A stretch of 64,000 bases of DNA from Gorsachius magnificus. Lineage: Eukaryota > Chordata > Aves > Pelecaniformes > Ardeidae. The notes below the pieces were generated by a model that was not told the DNA's origin, made no database searches, and saw nothing but the letters and a program-made list of their open reading frames with translations. Positions within the stretch are counted from its first letter, which is position 1; the number at the start of each line of letters is the position of its first letter. The position numbers were made by a program, and so were the translations under genes. Positions 10,301-23,560 of the stretch are shown here, piece by piece. Location of the stretch: positions 37,170,885 to 37,234,884 of the forward strand of contig CM067109.1 of the NCBI GenBank assembly GCA_034008185.1, in the 5' to 3' direction.

Positions 10301-13300
10301 AAACAGGAGAAACCTTCTGCTGACCCGAGCAAGACATCCCCATGACTGCAGCGTTAATAGGATGCTGCTGTTCAGAGCAGGAACAGTCAGATGGAAGATG
10401 AACATCTCCCAGATGGAATTAGAAGCATCTCAGGCCTATCGATTTTGGTTGTAACCTTTACTGTAAACAGTCCACGGGGGCCTCATCAGCCACCTGTTCA
10501 GTGATATTTGCATTGAAATACAGAGCCAACGCAAATGAGAAAATGGCCACAGTTCCTTGCTAAAGCATCTGCTCAGTTCCGTCCCTCTGTCTTTGCATCA
10601 CCAACAGCAGCAAAGGTATGGGTTTTAGTGGAAGGGGTAAAGCAGTGGCACTAGCTCTCTCGCATGGCACCAGAAACAATGAATGCTCCATTTGTCATGA
10701 TGTTGATGGTGGCGGTAGTGGTATTATATCATGCAACATTTCACTTTCTAATAATTGCTCAGTTTTATACTGAAATCAGGCTTGCCAAAACTGGGAGGAA
10801 AGCCATCTGTGCCTGGAGGATGACTGCCAGAAACATTTGCAATTTTATTTTGGGGTTATAAACCTGCAGAATGGAACAAAGGCAATGCCTAAATAACCCC
10901 TTTCACTCACCACCCCCAACCACGCGGAGCAACCGACCTAACTCTGGAACAGCTTGGTCGGTCATTACAAAGATGTCTTTATTATTTTTAAAAGCCTCAC
11001 TCATTTAAGAGATAAAAATAGCTCTATTGATTATTTGTGGGACTTCAGCAAACCTCTGTCAAGATTTTGAATTGATTTAAGAGCTAAATGTAGCAATCAC
11101 TGCCTTTTGACAGGAGACAACGCCATCTCTAATATATACTTTGCTGTTTCATCTCAGCATGCTTAATAGAAAACAGATACACTACCAGCAACACCATTAC
11201 TCTCCCCAACCCTCACTTTGCCTGGGAAATATCAGTGCCAGTCAACTGACCTTCCATTCTCTCATCTGATAGATGGAATAAAAATTATGTAGCTGCAGGT
11301 GACTCAAAGCTTTAACGGGAAAGAAATGTGGCCTCCCTTTGTTCTCCTCTCCTTCTAGCTAACAAAGGTGAAACTCGAAGCCTGATAAGTTTTCACAACA
11401 ATGCGGACAATTGTCACTGATTATAAGTTTGACACAGTCCTGCAGACAACTCTCAGCTGCCACATGCCTGCTGTAAACACAACATTTTTAGGATCAGACA
11501 GTAATCCTAAAACAATCCCTACAGCTCAGCCAGCTCTTCAGGCCAGATTCCCTCAGATACTTAGCATTTGCTTCCTTTCACTGCTGGTACATGGTTAATT
11601 GGATTGCAGCCCTTCTTCATCCTCTAACCAGGAAGAAAAACTTAATTTCTAGTCCTCTTACATCCGTATAACAGATCAGATCGATATACAAATGCACAGA
11701 TTAACTCTGAAGAAGAAGTTAGGATCCCATAGAACATATCACTGTGTTTAAAGCTCGGTGTAATCACAAACAATTCTACTTTGCTTTTTGTTAATGCATT
11801 GCCATAATGTCATGTATTTTGTGCATGAACCCTGGCTGTTTTCTTCAGGAAACTTGTTCCATTTATTTGACATGAAAATGTCCATTCTTTAAGGCAACAA
11901 AACAGTAGAGAAATGCAAATCCTCACATTCACTGTTAAGTAATCTGAGCACGCTGCTTAACTTCCGTTGAATTTGGCCAGTTCTAGTCCTATATCCATTT
12001 GTGCAAAAATTCACTCATTAATGTGGCTTCATTTACCTTGAGTGAAACAGCAAGGTTTGTCAGAGTGTTTTTTCAAAAGGCACCAAGCAACTTTGGCATG
12101 AAGTGGTTTGATACAGCATCAAACTACGCCCCTACCCTCAAAATGTGAATGAAATCTACTGCAACACTGCAAATGCTAAGAACAGACATTACCATTTACA
12201 TATTAATTACTCCAGGTGTGGACACCATACTACCTGAAAGTGCTTTACCCTGACAGCCACCTCTGGAGAGCCCAGCACTTTGTTCTACACTGCAATAGTC
12301 TATTCATGGCAGCAGGAAAACTCAGGCCAAACCTCAGCATCATATTCGGGGCAAGGCTGCTCAGCACAAGGACATGCAGACACAATGTGGTCGGGCAAGC
12401 TAACTCCTACATGCAGAAAAAAGGGTAAGGCTTTTCCCTCTGGAATTCAAGCAAACCCATCAAGATAAGTTATGTTTGTCCCTGACAGATAAAAAAACAC
12501 AGGTAAGCAGAGAGTTCTCAATATGTATTTATAATTTTAGCTCCTAATTTGTTTATGAAATCAGTTTTCTCATGAATTTTCTAATGAAATAGATTAGTGC
12601 AAAAATGAAAAATATCCACAAAAGAAATGTAATCCCTGAGGAAAATTTTAAAAATGCCTGTGGATAAGCATGAGCAGGTAGGGGAAAAAACAGAAGACTC
12701 CGAGTGCTAAGAAAACAATCAAATTAACTGGGAACATTGTCTCTCAGCACTACCTCTGACACCTCTCTCCCTCAGACATCCATCCATTCATATGTGCCCA
12801 TACCCTCATAGACATTGACCCAAATTTAAAAGCCTCAGATATCACAGGAAAGGGGTTTTTCTTATTAACACTTTGGAGACATTTCATAGATCTCTCTTTC
12901 ATGATTACTCTTTGTTGCCCAATGTTTTTTACTGATATTTTTGGAAACCTTAAAGGGGCAGAATAAATCTGACTCTGAGACAGAAAATCTATGTAGTTTG
13001 CTTTTCCTCTGAGATGAGCATGATGCTTGCAATAATCCAGTTCCTGCAGTTTGCTAGTAATTGCTAGCTGCAAGTGGCAGACTCTGAGCTTTGCTCTGCC
13101 TAGATTCATGCCCAACAAATTCCCAAATTTTACATCATATATAATCTAAACAGCTTTATGGACAGGTTAATACAAGAAGTACCCTATCCTCAAAAACGCC
13201 TTTTGAGTAAAGGGGTCACTTCAGTATGCCAACATGACACGTTTTTCACTCTTCATTCTGCCTCTTTGGGGTTATGAAGAAAACAGAAGGCAAAGCAAGA

Positions 13301-14337
13301 AGCCAACATATGCATAAGAAAAATCCTACTTCCAGGATACTGCTGAGACAAATGATATTGTCTGTTAACCTGGACATAAGGTTAATTACTGTAATTCAAT
13401 TTATTTTAAGGGAAAATGATATATACAGATATCATCAATTAACCTCTGAATATAAAAATCACAATTCCTGTAATTAATAGAACAGTGCAAGATAGCTTTA
13501 ATTACTGGGGGTCTGTTATTGAGAGGAAACGTAAACTATCTGATGTGATTTCAAGGGCAAACTTAAAATTGAGGTGGTATAGGTCAGAAGAAGCAAAAAA
13601 AAGATTACAGTTAGACAGAGATGAGCCCCTGCACCACATAAATACACTACTCTCTTCTCCTGACACACATTCACTCACATACTGAAGAATACAAGCATCC
13701 TTACACATCTGTTCACACCTGCTTCTTGGCACAGCATGAGGGAATTAGAGCAGCATAGAAAAGGAAGTCAAAGCAGCATTGACAAATGCCCGTAGTACAA
13801 GTTACAAAAGCAATAGCTCTGTTATTATGTGCTTTACTTCTTTGGAAAAGCTGTGGAGAAAAAGGTTCAGTGTAGCAAGAGAGAACAAGCCCACTGAGTA
13901 CGACTGCCTGAATAGGGCATGATGGATGAGCTTCCTTGCGGATAGGAAAAGCCTCTAATCCGTTCTCCGGCTCATTGGTAGAGCAAGGCGAAGTCATTCT
14001 CTTCTTCTCCAGGAAATATCCTCTGCCTTTTCGATACCACGTGCAGGGTTTTTGCAAAGGACAATCCAGACTGTCACCCAGATGAGACAGCAGCCTGTTT
14101 CCAGGTCTTGTGCTAGGGCAGGCTCAGCTATGCAGCCCAAAACCCTGCAGCAAGACAAAGACGTTTCTATACTGCTTGCACTTCCTACGGCTATTTTAGG
14201 AATGATTGGCTGCATTCAGGTTCCAACTGCAAATAATGAGATACATGGGAAAAGAAGTCATTTTCATGGCACAGCACACAGCTAATGACTGATGCTGAAA
14301 ACATCATTACTAATATTCCAGCTAATTTTGTGGAGTT

Positions 14338-14354
14338 AAAAAAAAAAAAAAAAA
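14338..14354. repeat. A17 homopolymer
   Basis: Seventeen consecutive A residues with no retroposon body recognisable on the 5' side. It is a simple mononucleotide tract. Comparable runs occur at 20078-20093 (T16), 37671-37690 (T20), 43207-43222 (A16) and 43788-43804 (T17). Confidence 0.9.
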
Positions 14355-16807
14355 GCAGGCTGAATGCAACAGAGAGAATGCAGGCATCATCACAGTGATG
14401 AAATAACATCCACCAGCACCAGGATGGGAAGACCCTCTCTGTGGGGTTCACTGAAGAAGGTTTGGCTCTATCCACAATAATGAGCCTTCCTCAGACAACC
14501 AAAGAGCCATTCCAAGCCTCCTCCTCTTCACCCCCACACCCTGCAACTGAATTCCTTAAAGGTGGGGGTGTGGGAAAAGCAATGGTTCATTAGCTGAGTG
14601 CGTCTATGTGAATTCAGCAAGATTGCTTGATGACTACGCACACACAGTTACAGCTTTTTAACAAGTCTGCCAGGTGTTTTTGAACCCAAATTAATCCTTC
14701 CTAGCTTGCCTGACAAAACAGAAATTCCTGTGAAGGAACAGGGAAGATGAGAGTGTAGCTGGCAAACTGCTGCTGTTATTTCTTACTCTGCAGTTCTGCT
14801 GCTTATGTGATTTATATCAAATGCTGCAGAGACAGTTTCCTCTAACTTTGGGTTGCCCTCAATAATGTGGATGTTCAGCTGGTCAGCTGCCAGGAGCTGA
14901 TCTACAGCCAAGACCCAAATTCCTGCCAGCAGATAGAAGAGAAAAAAAGCATAAAAGACATTAGACCAGCAAATCAAATTACTTTTTAATGAGACTGAGG
15001 GCTGTATGCACGGACCACGCTGAACACACTAGAAAAGCCTGAAGAGATCCAGGTTGGCATCAAGGTGTGAGGTTCTCAACTGGACTCCAATCTGGCAACC
15101 CCATGTCAAGTCTTGCCCACACGTATGAACGATGCCTCACAGGTTATGCTTCCTTGCACCACGAAGCAAGGTGGTGACTCTCCAGCCTGCAGCGCAACCA
15201 CATGGTTAGCAGCTACAACTAAAGGGCATAGGCTTGGTTTTAATTATGCCTGTGGAATTGCTGACACTGATGCCTGCTAGACTGAGGAGTTCTGATTCCC
15301 ACAGGGCTTCAGAAGGACCTGTAGCTGCTCTCAAGCTCATACCATCTGCATCAGCTCACGGGTGACATTGCTTTACCTATTTATAAACCTTTCACTCACA
15401 AAGATCTGTGTAATTTCATCCTCATAGAAGTACACATCCTTACATAAAGACTCAGTTGAATTCAGCTAACTTTTTATGGCTTTTGGACAAAGTCTCCCAT
15501 CTAATGTAAGGCAATGGAAATACCACATCCAATTTTCCTGTGAAATTTGAGGTTACACTTAATCTTTTAAAAGAAGAAATTCTTCTTTTGGTTTGAATTC
15601 TTGCTTCCTTACAGTAAGCAAATTAGATGCCTTTGGTCATATTCCACGCTGTATTTCTTCTTGTTAAAATTTTCCTGTGAGCAATCCAAAACAGAATCTC
15701 ATGGGTATTATTCTTCTGTGGTAAACATCACGACATCAGCTTTAAGTAAGAGACTGTTCCCTGCACATGCATGCCCCTATATTCAACCTGTGCTTGTGAA
15801 AATGTCAATTTTGTAGTATCTATGACTATATACATTGATCATTTCTGGTATCCTGAACAACACGACCAATACCACCTACAAAATGGTCTGTGATGGCTCA
15901 GTGAAAAAGCTTTTTGGAAGAAGACCTCTCTCAATGACTTGCAACAACAAAGAAATCGGAAGGACATTCCTTCAGGGATTTCCCCTCTTCTGATGGAAAA
16001 ATACAACTTTGAAAGAAAGCACTTAACCTACAAAATATTTTCTGGAAGCTCCAAGGGACCCTGTTACCTGACATTTGCTTTACCTCAGTGTTGTTGGCAA
16101 TAGCTTTTCACAGACACCAGCCATAGAGGTACCTCAATGGGACAAACAGCCCAGAGCTTCTCCACGCTCTCACAAAGCTTCCAGAAAGGAGAAAGAGCTT
16201 CATTTAGTTCACTTATCAGTAAGCTATGTTTACTGCATGTGGAGTCAGAAACACGTACAGCCACAGAACAAATGGTACTCTCGGAACATGCTGAAGAACA
16301 ATTTTGTAGAAAAAAAACCAACAAACTGAATATTGAGTATATTCTCACATATTTAAAAACAGGGGCAAAAAGGCAGAAATTAATTGATAATTTACAATTA
16401 ACTCATTGAATACTGGTGTATACCACAAGTCTCCTCCTTAATTTAGAGCTAGAAACCAATTTTTTTCCCCTCAGCAAATTACTGTACTTCTTTTCCCTGC
16501 TGTCCTAAAAGTATTGTGTACTGCCCTGGACAAGACGAAACAACCTCCACAGGGTCTGCATCGAGTAGCACGCAGCCAGGAGGAGCAACACGAACGTACG
16601 ACTAGCAAGACAAAGTTGTAAACAACACTCTACAATAGTGTGATTTTATAAAGAACGGAATTGGTTTGTGAGACTGAAAACTCCAATGCCTCCCTGGTGC
16701 AGGCTGTGAGAAATGCTTGTATGCTTCCTTTCCAAATCCTAAGGAGCTCCCCACAATCCCTTCCCTTCCCGGCACTTACATACAGGGACTCTCTCTCGTA
16801 AAAGGAC

Positions 16808-16859
16808 TTGGCTTTCCTCACGCAAGAACAGATTTGGCTTTCCTTACACCAGAACAGAT
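16808..16859. repeat. 26-bp tandem duplication, two copies
   Basis: Units 16808-16833 and 16834-16859 both begin TTGGCTTTCC and end AGAACAGAT, with three mismatches in the middle. This is a local slippage duplication in intronic DNA. Confidence 0.85.
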
Positions 16860-19800
16860 TACTCCCCTTACTCACACACACCCTTACGTTCCCCAAAAAC
16901 TGAGAATGTTATTTCTGCTGCAAGCTTGTGGGGACAGATGGTATCTTCCCTCCTTTTTTGGATAGCTTTAAGAAGATCGCTAGTGCTTCACATAAATAAA
17001 AAAACCAGCTCTTGATGATCAAAGGATGACTAAACTTGGCATATAACTCTTAATGTACATTTTAATAAATCTGACTTGTGACATTATTTCTCTTAGCTGA
17101 ATGCTGGTAAGCTCCTAAGGCAGGTATTATACGGAGAAACCATGATAGAGAGATGTCATAGCTTTCTCGCAGGGCTTGGACAATGAAAGAGACGGAGAGG
17201 AAGCTGCTTCCTCCTGGGTCTCACCAGGCATGTTCCTTCTTTTCCTGTCATGGTGACAGATCAACTGCCATGCTCTTTCTCACATCAGCAGAGCTAGGGA
17301 CCCTCTTTTTCCTTGACTAACCAAACCAAGATAACCACTTCCCTCTGCCAGGAACGAAGCGGGTCACCCCGACTATGCATTCCCCAAGGGCAGGACACAG
17401 TCATCCAGAAGAATTTTGCCTGACTGGAAATGCAAATGAGGACAGAAATCTTTTCAGAACGACTTCCACTTCAGTCTCTTCTCTTGCTGTGTATGCTTCG
17501 CAATGCGCAAGACCAAACACAGTAGGACAAAAGTGCTAAGCCACATGTCCTCCATAGGGTCCTCCTGCCTGTATCTCTCTCAGGTAGGATTAATTGTACT
17601 GCATGAAACTGCAGCAAACTCTATAAAAAACTTTCATTTCCAATATGCTGCTTTCAAGGTATCTCTTAATGTAAATGCAGACAAAAGGTATGCTCTGTTT
17701 TATGACAGGACTGAGGTAAAGCAGTTCTAATTAGCAAAACCAGATACAACTTCAGAGGTAACACAGGTAAAAATTTCAAATGCAAGGAAAAGAAACCTCT
17801 CCTTCGAACCTACTCAGCAACAAGCAGTCTTCCACCTTTCCTCCTTCTTACACCCTTTTCTCTTTGACTTTGCAAAGCCATGCAGTAGATGAATCAATGT
17901 TTTCCTACAATAGCAATTTGATCACTGATTACTGCTTTGTCACAAAGGAACCGCACATCATCCACAGTCAACCAATGTCCTGCATCAGCTGAACAAAGTA
18001 GTGCACTAAGCAGTCCTGTCCATGCTATTACTTCTATTGCTGGCTGGACCCAGCTATAAACTAGAAGACTGTAACTGAGTTTCTGTCTGTCACTGGTGTG
18101 ATTATAAAGTTTGGGCTACAACCGCTATAGCAAAATACTGCTGAGGATTAAAGTAGTGCTACCAACAGAAATTAAAAAAAACCCCAAAACCAAAAGCATC
18201 ATCACCAGCAGAAGATATTACTGCACTGGAGCTACTTTTGGTTATTTCTTCCTCAGAAGAAACTCATATTTTACCCCACGAATGCTAGGTATTGTGCAAT
18301 TTTTTAAGAAAAAAAAAAGCCTGTTCCCAGAAAGTTTACAATTCACATAGACAACACACAAATATGTGGATAAAGGTGGGGTTTTTTTTTCAATTTTTAC
18401 AGGTACAAGAAAAACTATTCCCACCTGCAGTTCTCGATTCAAACACACAAGTCTTCTTTGGCCCTGTTCGTTCCCTAAGCAAACATTTTAGTTACCAAAC
18501 TGTAAAAATATTGACAGCATTTCTATAGCATAGTGGCCTCCATAATAACTGACTTCCAACATCCCAAACTGCTCAGATCAATGTTTTGGGCTTGAACAAA
18601 TGCATTCAATTGCTGACCTCCAGTCCAACACCAAGTCCTCTAAAAATTGAACCACTCACACATGGGATGCATTCCCCAAGATAGATGAGTTATTGCTTGC
18701 ACTTTCTGTTTCGGCAGGGACATGGCTTTGGAGCACAGTTTTGCAGTTCAAGGAGCGTAAACATAATGATTCATGTCTCTGGAAATACTCAGCTCATAAT
18801 CATGCATTTGTTTAGTTTTTCCATCATTACCAACTGGTCAGTCAGAGCTACATTTTTTTCTAGCTATTCCCACAAAAGTTACCCAAATAACAAAAGAGTT
18901 GTTATCAAAACAAGTTTTTTCCTAAACAGCAGACTTTGAAACACTGATGTTTGAAAAACCCTGGGCAGGGTCTGAGAGCAGACAGCAGGATGCACCATTC
19001 AGTCTCGGTCCAGTAACAAGAGAAATGATGCCCCACATTTTTTTCAGCTGTCTTATGAAAGTTTTCCTTCATTCTGTCTAAACAATCCATTTAAACTACG
19101 TTTAATTATTGGACTCCAACAGCTGGGCTTAACCAGAATAATCTAATCATGACAACAGATTCACACTTAAAAGCAAGCCTCAGTCACAATGTCTTGGACA
19201 AATTGAAGGTTTAACATGCAAATAGCCACCAGATGATACAACTAAAAGAATATGGTTTCACTCAACAGTCATTAAGTTTCAATTCTAGCAGTAATGAAAA
19301 GGAAGGTATTAAATATTACCTTTCTTTTTTACAGAAAGAAAGAAGACAGACAGACAAAGATGGAGTACTGGAGGAGGACAGTGTCATGAACATCAGGGAC
19401 AAAACAGAAGAACACAAACAGCCATCTCAGCACATCACAGCTTTCTGTTAAAGCCACAGCCAGATCTGGTACGATATAAACAGCAGCAGCAGCTCCCTTC
19501 GGACTGTAATGTTGTGTGAAGCTACACACAAAACACTTCGCTGATGTCTCTCAGGGACCAGAGGAGGCTGAAGGTCTGTTTTAGCTAACTTTTCTAATCC
19601 TTCCGTCAACTCCTCCCAAACCAACACTTGCCTTCCTCTTCAACCACAGCAGTGGCTAAAAGCCCAACTATGCGTTGCTTTGAAGATCTTGCACTTAATA
19701 AAGCTCTGTAAGTTCAATTTCGAAGTAGAGGTTACTAAAAATAAACTTCATAAACCTTACTAGTCTGTGTCTTTGGTATCCAAAAGCAAAGAGGGTTCCT

Positions 19801-20638
19801 GAGAGACTAGCAGGTATCTCTGAAAGAAAGGAATAAACACCACCACATCTCATTCTTGCATTGCTTACCATCTACTCCTCCCCCTCCCCTTATTTTCCTG
19901 ACAGCAAGACGGACAATACATGAAAATTTGATTGTTGGTAAGCCGAGTCATGCAAATTAGCTTAATGAAATAGATGACTTTGTGTATGTCCCTTTGATAC
20001 TGATTAAGCTCAAGTATCCACTCAGCTAATGACTAAAGCAATACCATGAGAGCTCTTGTTGAGGTGTTGTAGCTATATTTTTTTTTTTTTTTTAAACAGC
20101 CCTTTACTCAACACTTATTTCTCTCTCAGATCCCCCTGCCCAGGAAAACAGGCCAGCTTCCAAAACAGCCGAAAGAAGCAGTTAACAGCTTAAGACATGA
20201 CTGATGTAACATAAAAATCTGCAGCTACTTCGCACAGCTTGGGCCTCAACATCTAAAGGAGATACGCCTTTGTGCCCCCAGTTCTCAAAGCAGATTACCA
20301 GTGCGCTGCAAGGGGCTGCTTTGACTCTGTAATTATAGCCATCTTAATAACGATCTGTTCGATGGCTGCCTACTGCTGGTGCCCAGACAGTTTAATCACT
20401 ATGCATTCGGCTGTAGAGAACTAGCTATCCTTCCTGTCATTTGAAACATGGGACATGTTGTGTGAAGGCGGTGTAAATGAGCCTCCCCTGACTAGCTGGC
20501 TAATATACTTTCATCATTTAAAGCCTAAATTATAAAATAGACCAGTAAAAGTGATAATGCATCACCTCTTATTACAAAAAGATGTTTCACCTCAGCTGCA
20601 CTAGATGAACAAGTCGCTCCTTACCAAGCCTATACATG

Positions 20639-20730
20639 TATTATTTATTGAGCACCAGCTGTGTGCTCGGCACTGCACAGACACAGAGAGATGTGCTCCC
20701 TACTCCTGGGGAGCTTTTTTACTCTAAAGT
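20639..20730 (-). mobile_element. ancient L2-like retroposon tail, antisense
   Basis: The plus strand reads TTATTTATTGAGCACCAGCT, then GTGTGCTCGGCACTG, then an acidic-looking CAGACACAGAGAGAT stretch and CCTGGGGAGCTT. This is the reverse complement of the classic L2 3' end (agctcc...cagtgcc.agcaca...ggtgctcaataaat). It is well enough preserved to recognise but has no intact ends. Confidence 0.65.
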
Positions 20731-20799
20731 AGTGGAATTTAGCATTCCTTCTGCATGTAGCAATCCCATTGACTTCACTATGGGGAGCAGTTGCAGAAG
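20714..20799 (+). repeat. left arm of an 86-bp inverted duplication
   Basis: Aligned by hand, this segment matches the reverse complement of 22594-22679 over 86 bases with four mismatches (about 95% identity), and the match ends sharply on both sides. The two arms lie about 1.8 kb apart in opposite orientation. The arm overlaps the edge of the L2-like tail, but the partner copy lacks L2 sequence on its corresponding side. Confidence 0.85.
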
Positions 20800-22593
20800 C
20801 AGGTATTAAGGCATTTGTACAAGCTGGCATAGTATCAAGTGGTAGGAGATGAAATTCAAGCAGTGCTCCTACATGGGCAATGTTTTAGGTCTTGTGGAAA
20901 TCACTATGAAGGCCAACACAGAAGAGGTAAGAATATATCTGAGCATATGTGAAGATGCAGAAAGATGACGCAGTGTTACAAGTTCCAACAACCCTTTGTG
21001 CTGATGCTGGCTGCATCTCTCCACACCCCACTGCTGTGCAGTTACTGTCTTAATGTCTTCTCATATTATGACTCTTTCAAGGCCAGGGATTTTTAGAACT
21101 TCTAAGTAAACACAAAGAGTGGGCCTAATGTGAGATGGAGGCATGGATTGCCACCACAACCTCCAAAATGTATTTTACTCTTCAGATTAAATCCTACTTT
21201 CAGACTCCTGCAAAGATTCCCCACACTAAAGAACAGAAGTGGCTGAAGGTACAGTTATATTTATGCACAGTGGATGGAAGAACCTGGAAAAGAAATGGGG
21301 AAGAGCTAGGCCAAATTGGGGAAAAAAGGGAGCAGACCTCAGTACAGGCACTGGGAAGAGGAGGACAAAGGCTGTGAAAACTGGGAAGCTGGAGGTTCAA
21401 ACAGGTGAAGCAGGCTAGGGAGGGAGAGCTGTCGTGGCATCTGGGCATGCAGGGGGAGAAATGATGGGCAAGTGGGAGACGGAGCAAAAAATACAAAGAT
21501 GAGAAAGACATTTCAAACTGAATATAGCTGTAAAAAGACTGTGAGGCAGAAGGGCAGAGGAAGATACATGTAAAGGAATCTTTAGAAGTGAAGGAAGGGT
21601 ACTATGGGCAAAGTGAGAAGAAAGGGAAAAGATTCAGAGGAGATTCCTAAGAAAATGGAAGTAAGAGAAGGACATCAACTTATGGCAGGAATTGAAAGAA
21701 TAAGAAAACACATCGTTAGAGCTACCATTGTGTACCACAACTGTTTTCATTTGGAGTACGTGTTTGGAAATTGGGTCTCATGGGTGTGTGTTATTTTGTT
21801 CCTTTAATAACTTTCTAATCTTACAGAAATAATTCAAGGAGAGGGAAGGATACAAGGAAGTCTTCGGTGTATCTACTGATGCCACCTATTAAAGGAGGCA
21901 ATGACGCTGCCCTCCCAGCAGCTACCTCACAAGAAGATTGCAGGTCCCAAAACTATAGCTACATCCAAACACAGGTTCACAGTTTGTGTCCTATGGATCA
22001 CTAGTGGATGAAAAGATAACTCGCCATCATTTCTGTTGGCACCTCTCTGGTCACAAGCCATCTAAATACATTAAAATACATTAAGTACTTTCTTAAATGT
22101 AGTCCTCCATGTCAGAAATCACTGTAGTTCTCTCAGAGATGCATTTTAGTCATAAATGAAAGGGAAAGTAGCTTGTAGATCATGGGTGGGAAGGCAGGTG
22201 GTCCACCAAACAGCAGTATCACTCTTGTGAGATCCAAACTAAAAAAACCTGGAGACTTACTGAGCCAAGGGAATTTTGCCTGTGCATGAGAATTGTCCTT
22301 ATGTTTCGGAGATGAAGGATTTGGAGTCTGGGCCCAGCTCCCTGTGTGTATCCATGTGTGGCTTGATTTATATAGCAATTGTGTCTGTTGCCTGCAGCAC
22401 AGGGACTTGTTATAAAAGCACAGGAAAATGTCCTCCTGCAGAGTGCTGTCATACACCTCAGTCAGCAGCTGCATCAGAGAGGACTGACAAATGGCCCACA
22501 AGGAGGGGAAGAGACCGCTAAGCATCAAGGTGGAATGGAAGAAGAGCAAGATAGGAAGGACAGAGCTGGGGGAGAAGCACAGATAGCGTGCAA

Positions 22594-22679
22594 CTTCTGC
22601 AACTGCTCCCCATACTGAAGTTAATGGGATTGCTACATGCAGAAGGAATGCTAAACTCCACTACTTTACAGTAAAAAAG
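22594..22679 (-). repeat. right arm of an 86-bp inverted duplication
   Basis: Reverse-complement partner of 20714-20799. Both arms contain CATTCCTTCTGCATGTAGCA (in minus orientation here) and GGGGAGCAGTTGCAGAAG. Flanking sequence outside the 86 bases is unrelated between the arms. Confidence 0.85.
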
Positions 22680-23471
22680 GGAACCTGCAAGAAATAACAG
22701 GGAAATACACAGAAAGCCCAACGCAAGAGGTACCTAACTTGCCTCATGGGAGTTGGGTAAATAAATCTAAATGGAAGAGACCTCTGTTTTCATACAGCTG
22801 CAAAGATAAAGATTCTTCCCATGGAACCATTACAAATCCCTCATCTTCAGGGTTGATTTAAAAATTGTAACTCAGCTGTTGCAATTTGTATCGGACTGGA
22901 ATTTGGCAGTCCCAGACATCAAATCAGTTCCTCGTAAGAAGGGGATCTACAATGCTCCATTTTACAGCCTGAAATTGTACTTTGAACGGTTTGAAATGTT
23001 TTCTACACCACTCCAAAGTGAAAGAAAGACTAGATTAATTTTTAAAATGAGGGATCAGGTCACTCTCAGTAGAGTCAGTGGAAAGATTCCCACTGGATTT
23101 AAAGGCTCCAGACATACAGATGATGTGCCTTCAGCATTCTTCCTCTCAGAAACAACCAAAACATGAAAAAGCAGCAAACAAAGCACAAATATTTAAGATG
23201 AGAACATTTAAGTCCTGGGCACATACAATAGATATTTGACATTGGTGTATCACTTACCAGCCTGCCATGGTGTTATCCAACATGTTGCTGTTGCTTCCAT
23301 ACATTCCATTCATTGATTTGCATGCATTTTCCCACGCATTTTTCCCCAATACTGTCTTATTTTAATGGGGTTATATCTTCTGCACAAGGCGTGCAAGGTT
23401 AGTATCCCATATGGCAAAGATCAGGAGCTGTGCACTGTTATACTTTCAAACTGTTACAAATATGCAAACTG

Positions 23472-23560
23472 TGGGTCTGGATCCTGAAAAATGTAGGCAG
23501 ACAAAACTGCCATTTAATTTAATAAAGTCAATGGGAGTGTAGCCAGCAAGTCAGACCTTA
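23472..23560. repeat. diverged ancient amniote interspersed repeat
   Basis: The run GTGGGTCTGGATCCTG, AAAACTGCCAT, GTCAATGGGAGTGTAGCC and AGCAAGTCAGACC resembles a repeat family common in bird and turtle genomes (the 'gggtctgatcctgcaa ... cattgacttcaatggg' type). It is heavily decayed. The identification is by memory of the word order only. Confidence 0.4.

Larger units (their letters stand above)
7356..20638. other. intron 1, block between the solo LTR and the L2-like tail at 20.6 kb
   Basis: This is unique AT-rich sequence with scattered homopolymers and one 26-bp tandem duplication (16808-16859). ORFs of up to 126 codons occur on both strands but show no domain, signal peptide or exon structure that I recognise. 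Some stretches (around 10,980-11,170 and 19,920-20,060) look like candidate conserved non-coding DNA, judged only from dense homeodomain-type TAAT and octamer words. Confidence 0.5.

Noticed and set aside
22133..22549. 138-codon minus-strand ORF near the right arm of the inverted duplication
   Set aside because: Overlaps three other ORFs on both strands. No family features are seen, and it sits in intronic DNA.
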